A stretch of 64,000 nucleotides of DNA from Cohnella sp. AR92 (GCF_003990975.1 NZ_RZJR01000010.1:178785-242784); one strand, 5' to 3'; shown: positions 39,932-49,926, counted from the first letter of the stretch. Notes: generated by a model from the sequence alone, not told the origin. Translations and numbers: made by a program.

Positions 39932-42214
39932 CTACCCCCCATGACCGGAAGCGGCATCGGAGGAATCGGTCTCTTCCCCGCCAGCGGACTTGCGGTAATC
40001 GGTAGGCGTCAGGCCGAAGTGCCTCTTGAACATTCGATAGAAATACGACGGGTTGGTGAAGCCCGCTCTCTCCGCGATCTCGGCGACGGAATAGTGCGTC
40101 TGCTGCAGGAGCACCAAGGATTGCTCCATCCGGACCGTATTGATCACATCCACGATGGCTTTGAAGGTGATCTGCTTGTAGATCCTTCCGATATAGCTTG
40201 GCGACATATCCAGCTCTTCCGCGATCCAATGGAGCGACAAATTCGGATTGGAATAATTCCTCGCGATGGATTCGTTGATTCGTTTGATGAGATCGTCGTG
40301 ACGCATGCTGCGCTTCTCGACCAGCTTCTCCTGAATCTCGTCGAACACGCTTCCGAAGAAGTCGTCTACTTCCTGCAGCGTCTCGAATCGCTCCATCGCC
40401 GGAGCCGCCCATTCGGGGCTATGCTCGAATTCGAACGAGTGGTTCTTCTGCATGATGCGCATGATGCTGACGATCTTCAGAGCAAGATGGGTAATGACGG
40501 ACTGCAGAACGGGAATCGGGTAACGGGACGCTTCGCCGATAATATGCGCATACTGGTCGCGGGCTTCCTCCAGCTTGCCGGACATCATCGCGTCGACCAG
40601 CTTCTTCTCCTTGTCCTCCGGGTACGCGTATTCCTTGATCGGAGGAGCAGGCGTATCTTGCGCTTTGATCACCGACCGATGGCCCAACAGCATGCGATAT
40701 TGCGCCGCTTCCTTGACCTTCTTGTACAGCGAATGCAAGTGAAGCACTTGGTTGTCCGGCTCGGTGAACGCCGCGGTAACGCTGATTCCCAGATGCTCCC
40801 CGACCGCCCTCTGAATTTGCACGAGAAGGGATTGAAGGTAGATCTCGTCCGCCTGTTCCGTCGACTTCGCCGCGCCAAGCAGGAGCAGCACGCTGTCTCC
40901 TTCCAGGTCGACGGTCTCCACCGGGTAGGCTTGGGAGCTCAGCTCGGATGCGATGTTCAGGATCGCGTACTTGTATACTCTCAAGTCGCTCTCTCTCGTC
41001 TCGGCGAATGTCTTGAACCGATCGATTTTGAAGAGAACGAGCCGATATTCGCTATTAAAATCAAACCCTACGCCTAACGTCGCCAGACGATTGCGCAGCG
41101 TCTTCGGATTGATCGCTTCGCGGCCGAGCACCAGGTTGCGCAGGAAGTCCTGACGGATCGTATAGAGGCTGTTCCTCTTCTCGACCTCCAGCATCTTCAT
41201 GCGGTTCGCCATCCGGTCGATCGGAACATAGAGCTTGCGGGACAGGAACCAGGACAGCAGCAAGCCGACCACCAGAAGCAGCGCGGCGATGCCGATCGTG
41301 GTCCTCACGATTCCTCGCACCTCGTGCGTAACGAGCTTATAAGGAGTGCTGCGCACATAGCGCCACTCGAGCGAGTCGGGAGCCGTATAGGAGATGAGGG
41401 ATTTCTCTCCGTTCACGGTGTCCACGAAGTAGCCGGAATCCGCGTCGGACAAGATTCTGCGGATAATCGGCTGGCCTTCCTCCTTCGAGGTTCCCGGGAT
41501 CAACTCATCGCCGGAGAGCAGTCTCCCCCTGTTATCGATAATGAACGATTTGCCGATGCTGCCGTCCTCATGGTTGCCGATGTCCTTGTTGATCCACTGC
41601 GATTTGATATTGACGATAACGGCGGAATTGACCACCTTCGGAGAACCGATGGCATCGTAGCAGAGATAAGAATAGACCGCCTCTCTCTGCCCGGTATCCC
41701 CATCGACGAGCACCGTTCTCGGAATCGGCGTAAACGGCTTGTAATCCTTATAATTATTGAGAAGCTGAAGAATCTCTTTATCGAGAAGAGCGTCGGTCTC
41801 TATCATGCCGTTCTGCCCTTTGTTCGCGGAGATGTACAGGTATTCGGACTTCGGGTTGTATACGTAGATCGATTCGATATAGGTCATCGAGAGCAGGTAA
41901 TTCTGCAGCTCCGCCATGGCCGCAACCGTATCGTAAATATTCGGCTCCTCATAGAACATGAGCTTGGAGACGTTGAGGTTCCGATAGATCTGAAAAGAAA
42001 GGGATTGGGCGCTGTCCGTCATCCCGACGACCTCTCGGCTAGTCTGGGTGAGAGTGCCCAGGTCGGAACGATACACCTGCCCCAAGGCGATTCGATTGAA
42101 GAAGACAAACAGGATGGTAGACGTAAGCGTAAGCGTCACTACCGTACACAGCACGATACCGAGGAAAAGCTTATTATAAAGGCTGCGATTCTCCTCCGAC
42201 TTCACGAGCCGCAC
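39932..42214 (-). CDS. Membrane-bound AraC-family regulator (YesN/YesM-like sensor)
   Basis: A 760-residue one-component regulator. The N-terminus has a membrane helix (~14-37, LGIVLCTVVTLTLTSTILFVFF), an extracellular sensor region of ~260 residues, a second helix (~290-312, TTIGIAALLLVVGLLLSWFLS), a helical linker and a C-terminal double helix-turn-helix: SLHWIAEELDMSPSYIGRIYKQ and YSVAEIAERAGFTNPSYFYRMFKRHFGLTPTDYRK. It would sense a sugar or the binding protein outside the cell and switch on the neighbouring ABC genes. The start is GTG 42214, with GGGGGGA 6 bases upstream; an ATG at 42232 lacks a site. Confidence 0.92.
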   Translation of the reverse strand: MRLVKSEENRSLYNKLFLGIVLCTVVTLTLTSTILFVFFNRIALGQVYRSDLGTLTQTSREVVGMTDSAQSLSFQIYRNLNVSKLMFYEEPNIYDTVAAMAELQNYLLSMTYIESIYVYNPKSEYLYISANKGQNGMIETDALLDKEILQLLNNYKDYKPFTPIPRTVLVDGDTGQREAVYSYLCYDAIGSPKVVNSAVIVNIKSQWINKDIGNHEDGSIGKSFIIDNRGRLLSGDELIPGTSKEEGQPIIRRILSDADSGYFVDTVNGEKSLISYTAPDSLEWRYVRSTPYKLVTHEVRGIVRTTIGIAALLLVVGLLLSWFLSRKLYVPIDRMANRMKMLEVEKRNSLYTIRQDFLRNLVLGREAINPKTLRNRLATLGVGFDFNSEYRLVLFKIDRFKTFAETRESDLRVYKYAILNIASELSSQAYPVETVDLEGDSVLLLLGAAKSTEQADEIYLQSLLVQIQRAVGEHLGISVTAAFTEPDNQVLHLHSLYKKVKEAAQYRMLLGHRSVIKAQDTPAPPIKEYAYPEDKEKKLVDAMMSGKLEEARDQYAHIIGEASRYPIPVLQSVITHLALKIVSIMRIMQKNHSFEFEHSPEWAAPAMERFETLQEVDDFFGSVFDEIQEKLVEKRSMRHDDLIKRINESIARNYSNPNLSLHWIAEELDMSPSYIGRIYKQITFKAIVDVINTVRMEQSLVLLQQTHYSVAEIAERAGFTNPSYFYRMFKRHFGLTPTDYRKSAGGEETDSSDAASGHGG

Positions 42215-42253
42215 TCGAGCTCCCCCCTCCATCCAACAGATCCTGAGACATTG

Positions 42254-42282
42254 AATATATGGTTGAAAGCGTTTTCTGTCAA
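42254..42282 (-). promoter_or_regulatory. Promoter of the AraC-type regulator with a cre site in the spacer
   Basis: On the minus strand TTGACA and TATATT are 17 bases apart (a near-ideal SigA promoter). The plus strand 42263-42278 (TTGAAAGCGTTTTCTG) matches 14 of 16 positions of the CcpA cre consensus and fills the spacer, so CcpA should repress the regulator when glucose is available. Confidence 0.8.
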
Positions 42283-42295
42283 TGGCATTGTCGGC

Positions 42296-42335
42296 AAAAA
42301 GCCGGGTACCCCCGTAAAAATCGAAGGATACCCGG
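42296..42335 (-). terminator. Terminator of the solute-binding protein gene
   Basis: CCGGGTATCC pairs with its partner GGGTACCCGG (minus strand), followed by CTTTTTGCC. It separates the ABC transcript from the regulator's own promoter. Confidence 0.85.
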
Positions 42336-42355
42336 TGGTCGCCGCACGCAGTCGG

Positions 42356-43969
42356 TTACTTGATTCCCTTCTCGGCCGTATAGGCGAGCCATTGCGTCTT
42401 ATACGCGTCCTGTACCTTCTGCAGCCCTGCCTTGTTCGCCTTGTCCATCGCGGTCTTCACGCCTTCTTCGACGTTCTTGACCAGTCCGGCATAGAGAGGA
42501 TAGAAGTACTGCTTCTCGACCTGCTCCAGCGCGGCGCGTTCCGCTTGATACGACGAATAGTCCTCCGCGAAGCCCGTGAACAAGTCCGGCTTGGCGACTT
42601 TGTCGAGCTCGGCGAAGATCGCCTTGACCCCGTCGAAACTCTTGTCGAAGAGCATGAATTCCGGATTGCGCCAAGCCCATCCTTGCATGCCTTCGCGCGC
42701 GAAGCCGTTGGACGTCGAGTCGCCGATCATCTTGTAATAGCCGTCTTCCACGGTGTAGTTGACTCCTTCGATGCCATACTCCGTCAATTGGTTGTAGCGC
42801 TTGTCGGTCACCATTTTCTCATAGAAGGCAAGCGCGCGTTCGGCGTTCTTGCTGCTCTTCGGAATGGCGAAGCCGTTGTGGATCGGATGCACCGGAGTCG
42901 CGAACCCTCTCGTCACGGCGAACGGCGTGTACCCGAGATCCCAATCCGGATGGGTCGACTGCATCTTCATCTTCGTGTCGTTGAAGCGGTTCGGATTGTC
43001 TCCCAGCTGCGCGGCTGCCTTGCCGGTGACGATGCCGTCCTGCATCGTATCTTGAACGTTTAGCACGTTCTTCGGGAAGAAGCCCTTCTCCTGCCAGCGT
43101 TGGATCACTTTCAGGTCGGCGATCTGCTCGTCGGAGCCCCAGTAGGAGTACACGTCGTTCGGGCTGTGATACTTGATGCCGATCCCGTACGGCAGCGGAC
43201 CGCCGACCGTATCGTCGTTGATCTCGCGGAAGACGTCCATCATGTTGCCTTTGACGTCCGCATTCAACGAGAGCGGCTGAATGCTAGGCTCGTTCTTCTT
43301 GATGCCGTCGAGGTATTCCTCGAACGAAGCGATATCCTTCGGAACCGGCAGGTTGTACTTCTTGCGCAGATCCTCGCGATAGACGAAGCCGTTGTTGACG
43401 TATTCCTTGAAGGTGGCCGGCACGGTGTAGATATGCCCGTCGATCTTGACCGCATCCCACATATCCTGCGGAACGAATTGCTGAAGCGTCGGAGCCGCCT
43501 TCGGCAGCAAATCCTCCAGAGGCAGGAAGGCTCCGCTCTTGGCATAGGATTGATACTGCGTCCAGTCGGCCGTGAAGATCAAGTCGACATCCTGCCCCGA
43601 GGAGAGCAGCAGCTTGTACTTCTGATCCCAGTTCGTCCAAGTGGTGAAGTTGAACTTGACGGTCGCGTTCAGTTCCTTCTCGGACATCTCGTTGACCTTC
43701 TTCTCGATGACGGACAGGTCCTTCGGCGCGTCGCCAAGCATATAGAACTGAAGCGTCACATGCTTCGACGTATCGATCCCCGCCGGATTCTCGGATGGGG
43801 AAGCGCTTGCAGATTCGCTTGCCGAAGCGCTTGCGGACGGGCTGGCCGAGGACTTGCTGGGGCTCGGACTTGCCGAGTTCCCGTTATTGTTGCTGCTGCA
43901 AGCCGATAATGCCGATGCCAGGATAAAGCTCGATAAGATGACCGCTGACGCCCTTCTTTTGGTAATCAT
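42356..43969 (-). CDS. Extracellular solute-binding lipoprotein (LplA-like, carbohydrate ABC importer)
   Basis: A 537-residue lipoprotein with signal peptide and lipobox ALSAC (Cys24) and a Ser/Pro/Glu-rich linker before the binding domain. Features of the cluster-D sugar-binding type include VTLQFYMLGDAPKDLSVIEKKVNEMSEKELNATV and SSGQDVDLIFTADWTQYQSYAKSGAF. It captures a sugar, probably an oligosaccharide of plant polymer origin (family inference). It follows the two permease genes by 77 bases; no ATPase is encoded here, so a shared MsmX-type ATPase would be needed. Confidence 0.95.
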   Translation of the reverse strand: MITKRRASAVILSSFILASALSACSSNNNGNSASPSPSKSSASPSASASASESASASPSENPAGIDTSKHVTLQFYMLGDAPKDLSVIEKKVNEMSEKELNATVKFNFTTWTNWDQKYKLLLSSGQDVDLIFTADWTQYQSYAKSGAFLPLEDLLPKAAPTLQQFVPQDMWDAVKIDGHIYTVPATFKEYVNNGFVYREDLRKKYNLPVPKDIASFEEYLDGIKKNEPSIQPLSLNADVKGNMMDVFREINDDTVGGPLPYGIGIKYHSPNDVYSYWGSDEQIADLKVIQRWQEKGFFPKNVLNVQDTMQDGIVTGKAAAQLGDNPNRFNDTKMKMQSTHPDWDLGYTPFAVTRGFATPVHPIHNGFAIPKSSKNAERALAFYEKMVTDKRYNQLTEYGIEGVNYTVEDGYYKMIGDSTSNGFAREGMQGWAWRNPEFMLFDKSFDGVKAIFAELDKVAKPDLFTGFAEDYSSYQAERAALEQVEKQYFYPLYAGLVKNVEEGVKTAMDKANKAGLQKVQDAYKTQWLAYTAEKGIK

Positions 43970-44046
43970 TCGAATCCTCCCTTATACCTTATCTTAAATG
44001 TATGTTAGCCGCCTCGAAGCCGCAAGTGCGAGCTCCGCGCCCGGTT

Positions 44047-44940
44047 CTAACCTTTGACCGCGCCGATCGTCAGCCCTTTGACGAAGTACCGCTGAGCGAA
44101 CGGATAGAGCAGCAGAATCGGCCCGGTTACGATAAGCGACATCGCCATCTTCGTCGTCTCGGTCGGAATGTCTCCTCCGAGCGAGACCCCGGAGCCCGCC
44201 CCCATCTGCGTGATGAAAGCGATCGTGTTGATGATGTTATAAAGATAGAATTGCAGCTGATAACGGTGCGGATCGTTGATGAAGAGCGATGACAGGAACC
44301 AATCGTTCCAGTAGGCCAAGGCGAGGAACAAGCCTACCGTCGCAATGCCGGGCATCGAGAGCTGGAGCACGATGCGGTAATAGATCTTGAAGTCGTTCGC
44401 CCCGTCGATCTTGGCCGATTCCGTCACTTCGTCCGGAACCGCCGATCGGATAAAGTTCTTCATCAGAATGATCAGGAACGGCGTCATAAGCCCTGGGAAA
44501 ATAAGCACCGTATACGTATCGACGAGGTTCAAGTACTTGGTCAGCAGCATATACCAAGGAACCAAGCCTCCTCCGAACAGCGTGGTGAAGTAGATGACGA
44601 AGGAGAAGAAATTCCGGTACTTGAAATCCCTGCGTTGAAGGACGTAACCCGCCATCGTGATGAAGAACAGGCCGAGGAACGTTCCGATTACCGTCGTGGT
44701 TACCGTTACTCCATAAGCTCTCAGCACGGGCTCTGGAGCTTTGAAGATAAGGTTGTACCCGTCCAAAGAGAACTTCTTCGGAATGAGATGGAAGCCGTCC
44801 GTTATGATCGATGCATTGTCCGTGAAGGAAGCCGAGATGATGAGCAGGAACGGAAACAGGCAAACGATCGAAGCGAGGAGGATGACGGCATAGGCGATGA
44901 ACTTGAACAGGCCGGTATATTTATCGTCTTTGATCTTCAT
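44047..44940 (-). CDS. Carbohydrate ABC transporter permease (LplC-like)
   Basis: A 297-residue permease with six membrane helices. The EAA motif contacting the ATPase is VTESAKIDGANDFKIYYRIVLQLSMPGI (E-A-A-x3-G type). The N-terminal FIAYAVILLASIVCLFPFLLIISASFTDN is typical of the LplC/YtcP group. It is 12 bases after the first permease stop, with GGAGGG 5 bases before its ATG. Confidence 0.96.
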   Translation of the reverse strand: MKIKDDKYTGLFKFIAYAVILLASIVCLFPFLLIISASFTDNASIITDGFHLIPKKFSLDGYNLIFKAPEPVLRAYGVTVTTTVIGTFLGLFFITMAGYVLQRRDFKYRNFFSFVIYFTTLFGGGLVPWYMLLTKYLNLVDTYTVLIFPGLMTPFLIILMKNFIRSAVPDEVTESAKIDGANDFKIYYRIVLQLSMPGIATVGLFLALAYWNDWFLSSLFINDPHRYQLQFYLYNIINTIAFITQMGAGSGVSLGGDIPTETTKMAMSLIVTGPILLLYPFAQRYFVKGLTIGAVKG

Positions 44941-44952
44941 GCGATCCCTCCG

Positions 44953-45879
44953 TCAGAACAAGGCGTAATCCTCGTTGATTTTGCGAATGATCGCGTTGAC
45001 GACCATCACGAGCACGAAGCCGAACAGCGATTGATACAGTCCTGCCGCGGAAGCCATCCCCATGTCGAACGTCACTTTAAGCGATCGATAGACGTAAGTA
45101 TCCAGAATGTCGGTCGTGTCGTAGAGAACCCCATTGTTCCCGATCAGCTGGTAGAACAAGTCGAACTGCCCTTTCATGATGCTTCCCAGCGCGAACAGCA
45201 GCAGGATGATGAAGGTGGACTTGAGCATGGGAACGGTGATATAGCGTGCCCGCTGGAAGATGTTCGCGCCGTCGATCTTGGCCGCCTCGTAGTATTCGTC
45301 GCTGATCCCGGTTATGGATGCGAGATAGATCACCATGCTGTAGCCGATGTTTTTCCATAAGTAGAAGAACGGGATCAGCAGGTACCACAGCTTCGGCGAG
45401 TTGTAGACGTCGACCTCGTCGATTCCGAGGCCCTTGAACGTCGTATTGAGGAAGCCGTGCTCGTAATTGAAGACGTTATAAACGATAGCGCTCAAGATTA
45501 CGAAGGAAACGAAGTAGGGCAGGAACAGGATCGATTGCGTTAGCTTCTTGAACCACTTCAATTTGATTTCGCTTAGCAGAACGGCGCACGCGATAGCGAA
45601 GACATTGCTGCTCAGGATGAAGACCGCGTTGTAGCCGAGCGTGTTGACGGTCAGCTTGCTAAGGATGCCGGATTGCCATAGGAACCGGAAATTCTCGAGT
45701 CCGATGAATTCGCTGTTGAACAAGCTGCGGTTAAAATCGAAACGTACGAAAGCGTAGTAAATGCCGACCATTGGCGTGTAATTATTAATTAGAAAAAAAA
45801 GCAGTGTCGGCAGCAGCATCAGGAACAGGATGCGATTCTTGATGAGCTCGTACCAGAACCCTCGCTTGCGGATTGGCAT
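44953..45879 (-). CDS. Sugar ABC transporter permease (LplB-like)
   Basis: A 308-residue permease with about six helices. The start region (RKRGFWYELIKNRILFLMLLPTLLFFLINNYTPMVGIYYAF) is typical of LplB/YteP permeases, and the EAA loop is YYEAAKIDGANIFQRARYITVPML. The ATG at 45879 is preferred (AAGGAGG upstream); a frame extending to 46101 runs through non-conserved sequence. It is the first gene of the ABC operon. Confidence 0.95.
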   Translation of the reverse strand: MPIRKRGFWYELIKNRILFLMLLPTLLFFLINNYTPMVGIYYAFVRFDFNRSLFNSEFIGLENFRFLWQSGILSKLTVNTLGYNAVFILSSNVFAIACAVLLSEIKLKWFKKLTQSILFLPYFVSFVILSAIVYNVFNYEHGFLNTTFKGLGIDEVDVYNSPKLWYLLIPFFYLWKNIGYSMVIYLASITGISDEYYEAAKIDGANIFQRARYITVPMLKSTFIILLLFALGSIMKGQFDLFYQLIGNNGVLYDTTDILDTYVYRSLKVTFDMGMASAAGLYQSLFGFVLVMVVNAIIRKINEDYALF

Positions 45880-46236
45880 GCCGTTGGAATTCCTCCTTCT
45901 CTTTGGATTTTCTCTTTGGATTTTCGCTATTCTTGGATTGATTCGGAGCGAACAGCGGCGTCTCCCCTCTCGACTGCCGAGTTCCGCTCTTCTCAACGAC
46001 TTCAGTCTATCTGCACTCCCATCGGCCGAATAGAGCAAGATCGCGTCAATCTGTGAACTATCGCGCTCGGAGAGGAATGAACGATTCCGCTTTTTGTGCA
46101 CTTTGACGCGAATATCCCGAGTTCACACTGCACAAATGCTTCCCGTATACAACAAAGAAGCCATTCTCCCCCTTCCGTTAACGGATGGAAAAAATGACTT
46201 CTTCGCACTTTAAGCTAATTTATTGAGGCTATCGAA
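45880..46236. other. Intergenic region upstream of the ABC operon
   Basis: No gene is evident. It contains an imperfect repeat in its 5' part (TCTTTGGATTTTC twice near 45900), a widely spaced inverted pair GCGTCAA (46043) and TTGACGC (46103) that could be an AraC-type operator, and a terminator-like hairpin of the chemoreceptor gene. No promoter with a good -35/-10 pair was found, which fits activator-dependent transcription. Confidence 0.5.
46155..46205 (-). terminator. Hairpin after the chemoreceptor gene
   Basis: On the minus strand GAAGAAGTCATT pairs with AATGGCTTCTTT (one G-U pair) over a long loop with its own CCGTTAACGG palindrome, then TTGTTGT. It lies ~30 bases past the stop. Confidence 0.65.
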
Positions 46237-47931
46237 TCACAGCTTAAACCGGTTGACCAGCGACTCCAAATCCCCGGCTACGCCCGAGAGCTCTCCGGAC
46301 GATACGCGCATGTCCTCGCTGGCCGCGAGCTGCTCCTCCGTGGCGGCGGTGACCTGCTGCGCCATCCCGGCCGTCTGAACGGCAAGGCTGCTCATGCTCT
46401 CGATCGAGGCGGCCACTTCCTCGGAGCTGGCGGACAGCTGCTGAGCGGCGGCCGCCGTCTCTTGGATTCTTGTCGTTACGAGCTCCGTGGAGCCCACGAT
46501 CGATACGAACGATCTCTCGGCGATCTTCACGCTCTCCGAGCTGTCCCTTACTTCGGTCAAGCTGATGCCCATCGTACGGACGACTTTCTCCGTATCCGCC
46601 TGGATCTCTCGAATAAGCTCGATAATATCCTTGCTGGATCCGTCCGTCTGGGACGCCAGCTTGCGAACCTCCTCCGCGACGACGGCGAAGCCCTTGCCGT
46701 GCTGACCCGCATGCGCCGCTTCGATCGCCGCATTCAGGGACAGCAGGTTCGTCTGGGTGGCGATGTCGCCGATCAGCGTGGAGATCGAGCCGATCTTCAC
46801 GGTGTGGCTCTCCAGCTTCCGAATCGTCTCTTCCGCCTGCTCCAGCGTTCGGCAGAGCTCGTCCATCCGGCGCGAGACCAATTGGATCTTCTCGGCTCCG
46901 TCGATGGCCGCGGTCGCCGATTCCTTCGACAGATCCGCCACTTCGCTCGTGTTCTCGGCGATCCGTTGGACGCCGGTCGCCATCTCGTCGATGACCTTGC
47001 TGCACTCCCCGGCAACCTGGACCTGATGATCGGAGCCGCTGGATACCTGCTCGATGGCCTCCGTCACTTTCTTCGCCGAGCCCGCGTTCCACTCGGCCCG
47101 CTCGCTAAGCTGCTTGGACGAGTCCGCCAGGTAGACGGAGGAATCCTGCATCTTCCTCACGGACTGCTGCAGCTGTTCCATCGTCGAGTTGACCGCTTTG
47201 ATCATCAGGCCGAATTCGTCCTTGCGCTTCGTCTTCAACTGCTGCACCGTCAGATCGCCGGAAGCGATGCGATTCAGCGTCTGGGTCGAAGCCTTCAGCG
47301 GCGTGATGATATTGCGGACGAGCAGAAGCGCGAACAGCAGGTTCACGACTAGCGCCAGTCCTCCGACAATGGAGAAGTTCGTTAGCGAATCCTTATAGAG
47401 AGCTTTGGCTTCCTTCGTGCTCTCCACCGCTCCGTTATGGTCGAACATGACCATCATCTTCAGGAGGCTGCGCATGTTGTTGAAGTATTGAACGGCGTTC
47501 TGCGTCGCCTTCGTCTCTTGCTCCGAGCCCGCCGCGGTTGAAGAGATCTGCTCGTAAGCTTTCTTGAACATGTCCCAGTTGTTCTGAAGGCTGGCGAAGT
47601 TATTGCTTCGATCCTCGTCGGCCGTAAGCGTAGTCTCGTAAGTCTTCATGCTCTGCTCGATATTGGCGATAATGGTGTCGCGAGTCGCGGTCAGGCTTTT
47701 CTTCTCGTCCGGCTTGTCCGTCAATTGAAGCTGGTAGTTGTTCGTCAGATATTGCTCGACGAATTGGCCGATCGTGTTGATCGTTTCAATGCCGAGCAGC
47801 CATTTGCCGGTTACTTCCTCGGAGTTGTGTTGAATCTGGCGAATATTCGCGATTCCATTCCAACCGATAAAACCTGTAAAAAGAAGAATCACGATGAACG
47901 AACCCAATAGCTTATTGCGGACGGACCACAT
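46237..47931 (-). CDS. Methyl-accepting chemotaxis protein
   Basis: A 564-residue chemoreceptor. In order: helix 1 (~8-30, [21 protein letters not shown]), a four-helix-bundle sensor (~33-185), helix 2 (~188-210, [21 protein letters not shown]), HAMP, and the signalling domain with the hairpin tip [43 protein letters not shown] 47931 has AGGAGG 7 bases upstream; the longer frame to 48003 lacks a site. The ligand is unknown; the neighbouring sugar importer may be related (inference). Confidence 0.96.
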   Translation of the reverse strand: MWSVRNKLLGSFIVILLFTGFIGWNGIANIRQIQHNSEEVTGKWLLGIETINTIGQFVEQYLTNNYQLQLTDKPDEKKSLTATRDTIIANIEQSMKTYETTLTADEDRSNNFASLQNNWDMFKKAYEQISSTAAGSEQETKATQNAVQYFNNMRSLLKMMVMFDHNGAVESTKEAKALYKDSLTNFSIVGGLALVVNLLFALLLVRNIITPLKASTQTLNRIASGDLTVQQLKTKRKDEFGLMIKAVNSTMEQLQQSVRKMQDSSVYLADSSKQLSERAEWNAGSAKKVTEAIEQVSSGSDHQVQVAGECSKVIDEMATGVQRIAENTSEVADLSKESATAAIDGAEKIQLVSRRMDELCRTLEQAEETIRKLESHTVKIGSISTLIGDIATQTNLLSLNAAIEAAHAGQHGKGFAVVAEEVRKLASQTDGSSKDIIELIREIQADTEKVVRTMGISLTEVRDSSESVKIAERSFVSIVGSTELVTTRIQETAAAAQQLSASSEEVAASIESMSSLAVQTAGMAQQVTAATEEQLAASEDMRVSSGELSGVAGDLESLVNRFKL

Positions 47932-47990
47932 AACGATTCCTCCTCGCTCAATCTGAAGTGTATTTCCACATTTTGTCGTAGGATTAACCA

Positions 47991-48020
47991 AGTATAATCT
48001 CATTTACCGATTGTTTTCAA
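47991..48020 (-). promoter_or_regulatory. Candidate promoter of the chemoreceptor gene
   Basis: On the minus strand TTGAAA and TATACT lie 18 bases apart, about 60 bases before the ATG. A palindrome CGATTG-AAAA-CAATCG overlaps the -35. No SigD-type TAAA/GCCGATAT pair was seen. Confidence 0.45.
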
Positions 48021-48131
48021 TCGTTTTTCATTAAATATTGTCAATTATTATAACATCAAGTTGCCCTATTGGGCCTAAGTTACGACAGAATTCGCTCATT
48101 TTGGATGTAAGCGTTGTCATATTAGTTGACA

Positions 48132-48161
48132 ATAAAATAGCACCGGTACAATCACCGGTGC
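48132..48161 (-). terminator. Terminator of the aldo/keto reductase gene
   Basis: GCACCGGT pairs with ACCGGTGC over a 6-base loop; the minus strand continues with TATTTTATT. It lies ~20 bases past the stop. Confidence 0.8.
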
Positions 48162-48178
48162 CATTCTCAAGATTCTTA

Positions 48179-49159
48179 TTACCAAGCGTATGCTTTCGGA
48201 GCGGCTCCGCCGGGACCCGGGAAAATCTCGTCCAAGCGATCCAGAACTTCCTGCTCCAGGACGATATCCACCGTTCGCAGCGAATTCTCGAACTGTTCGA
48301 GCGTGCGAGGACCGATAATGGGCGCCACCATCGCCGGACGCGTCAAGGTCCAGGCCAGCGCGACGTTCGCCTCGCTCTCGCCAAGCTCGCGGCACAGGCG
48401 CTCGAACGCTTCGAGCTGCGGCCGATGCTTCTCCGCCCTCTCCGCATTGTTCGCGCGCTTCGAGCCGGCCGCCGGCTTGAGCGCATTGCCGCCCAGCAGG
48501 CCGCCGTCGAGCGGGCTCCAGGCAATAACGCCGATTCCTTGGTCTTCCGCGGCCGGAAGCACCTCCAATTCGGGCAAGCGGCAGGTCAAGCTGAATTTGT
48601 GCTGCTCGGAGACGAGGCCCAGCATCCGGTGATGGCGTGCCTCGTACTGAGCTTTGACCAGATCGTGTCCGGCGAAGTTGCTCGATCCGACATACCCGAT
48701 TTTCCCTTGCGTAAGGGCGACTTTGAATCCTTCCCACAGCTCGTCCCAGGAGACGCTGCGGTCTACGTGATGCATCTGGTAAAGCTCGATGTGATCGGTC
48801 TGAAGCCTCTTCAGAGACCCTTCCAGATGGCGGCGAAGCTTATAGGAGGACAGGCCGCTCGGGCTGTTCGGCCCATCGGCGCGGTCGCTCATATCCCCGT
48901 GGAACTTGGTTGCCAGAACGACCTTCTCGCGGCGGCCGCCTCCCTGGGCGAACCAGCGTCCGATAATCTCCTCGGTTCGGCCGGCATTCTCGCCCCATCC
49001 ATAGATATTGGCGGTATCGAAGAAGTTGATGCCCGCGTCGATCGCGGCGTCCATGATGCGGAACGCTTCCCGCTCGTCGGTATCGACTCCGAAATTCATC
49101 GTTCCCAGGCACAGCCTGCTGACATTCAAGCCGGAACGCCCTAGCTTCGCATACTTCAT
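48179..49159 (-). CDS. Aldo/keto reductase
   Basis: A 326-residue NADPH-dependent oxidoreductase with an AKR (beta/alpha)8 fold. The catalytic tetrad is visible: Asp in INFFDTANIYGWG, the Tyr of that same NIYGWG segment, Lys in VVLATKFHGD, and His in LYQMHHVDRS. The nucleotide-binding IIGPRTLEQFENSL is near the C-terminus. The ATG at 49159 has GGAGAG 9 bases upstream. Substrate unknown; closest to the YajO/YhdN-like group. Confidence 0.93.
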   Translation of the reverse strand: MKYAKLGRSGLNVSRLCLGTMNFGVDTDEREAFRIMDAAIDAGINFFDTANIYGWGENAGRTEEIIGRWFAQGGGRREKVVLATKFHGDMSDRADGPNSPSGLSSYKLRRHLEGSLKRLQTDHIELYQMHHVDRSVSWDELWEGFKVALTQGKIGYVGSSNFAGHDLVKAQYEARHHRMLGLVSEQHKFSLTCRLPELEVLPAAEDQGIGVIAWSPLDGGLLGGNALKPAAGSKRANNAERAEKHRPQLEAFERLCRELGESEANVALAWTLTRPAMVAPIIGPRTLEQFENSLRTVDIVLEQEVLDRLDEIFPGPGGAAPKAYAW

Positions 49160-49446
49160 CTTCTCGATCTCTCCTTTAGGGTTTGACGGATAATTGCGAT
49201 ATCGAGCGTCGAACCGAAGCCCGAATCCCACCTTAATATGCCAGCAGCCGTCGCCCGAGTCAAGGGGAAGGAAGGACCGGAGACGAAAGTTCCAAGCTCA
49301 TCCACTCCCCCGCCGTTCGACAAACAGTCGGTCCGAATGCGCCTTAAGGAGCATTTTCGCATCGTCCAGGAACATATGTTTGCTTTTTATTCGTCCGATT
49401 GTTAAAATATAGTCGTTCCGCCAAACAATAAGAGGAGTGATCAGCC

Positions 49447-49860
49447 TTGCCGATTAACGCTTACCTCAACTTCGACGGCAACACGCGAGAGGTTGTCGAG
49501 TTCTATGCAGATGTGTTCAAGACCGAGCCCGCGAATCTGACAACCTTCGGTTCCATGCCGGCTCATCCGGACCATCCCCTGCCTCCCGGCACGGAGAATC
49601 TGATCATGCACGCTCTGCTTATTATCGACGGCAGCCCCCTAATGTTCTCGGACGTATTCCCAGGCATGCCTTATCATCCCGGCAACAATATCTCCTTGAG
49701 TTATATCACCCGAGAAGAAGCCGGGCTGCGCGAAGCCTTCCATCGGATGAAGGAAGGCGGCAAGATCGCCATGGAATTGCAGGAGACGCCCTGGAGCAAG
49801 TGTTATGGTCAAGTCGAAGACAAGTTCGGGATCCTGTGGCAGTTCAACCTCGAAGAGTAG
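49447..49860 (+). CDS. VOC/PhnB-like glyoxalase-fold protein
   Basis: A 137-residue PhnB/3-demethylubiquinone-methyltransferase-like VOC protein. It starts INAYLNFDGNTREVVEFYADVFK and has HALLIIDGSPLMFSDVFPG and MELQETPWSKCYGQVEDKFGILWQ. The function of the family is unknown and no clear metal triad is visible. The TTG start at 49447 has GAGGAG 9 bases upstream. A terminator follows. Confidence 0.88.
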   Translation: MPINAYLNFDGNTREVVEFYADVFKTEPANLTTFGSMPAHPDHPLPPGTENLIMHALLIIDGSPLMFSDVFPGMPYHPGNNISLSYITREEAGLREAFHRMKEGGKIAMELQETPWSKCYGQVEDKFGILWQFNLEE

Positions 49861-49871
49861 CCCCTAACATC

Positions 49872-49912
49872 AAGAAGGCAACCCCATCGGAATGGAGCTG
49901 CCTTCTTTTTGT
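49872..49912 (+). terminator. Terminator after the VOC protein gene
   Basis: AAGAAGGCA pairs with TGCCTTCTT, followed by TTTTT on the plus strand. The A-rich 5' arm may also serve the convergent DUF420 gene. Confidence 0.88.
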
Positions 49913-49926
49913 TTAGCATGACTCGA

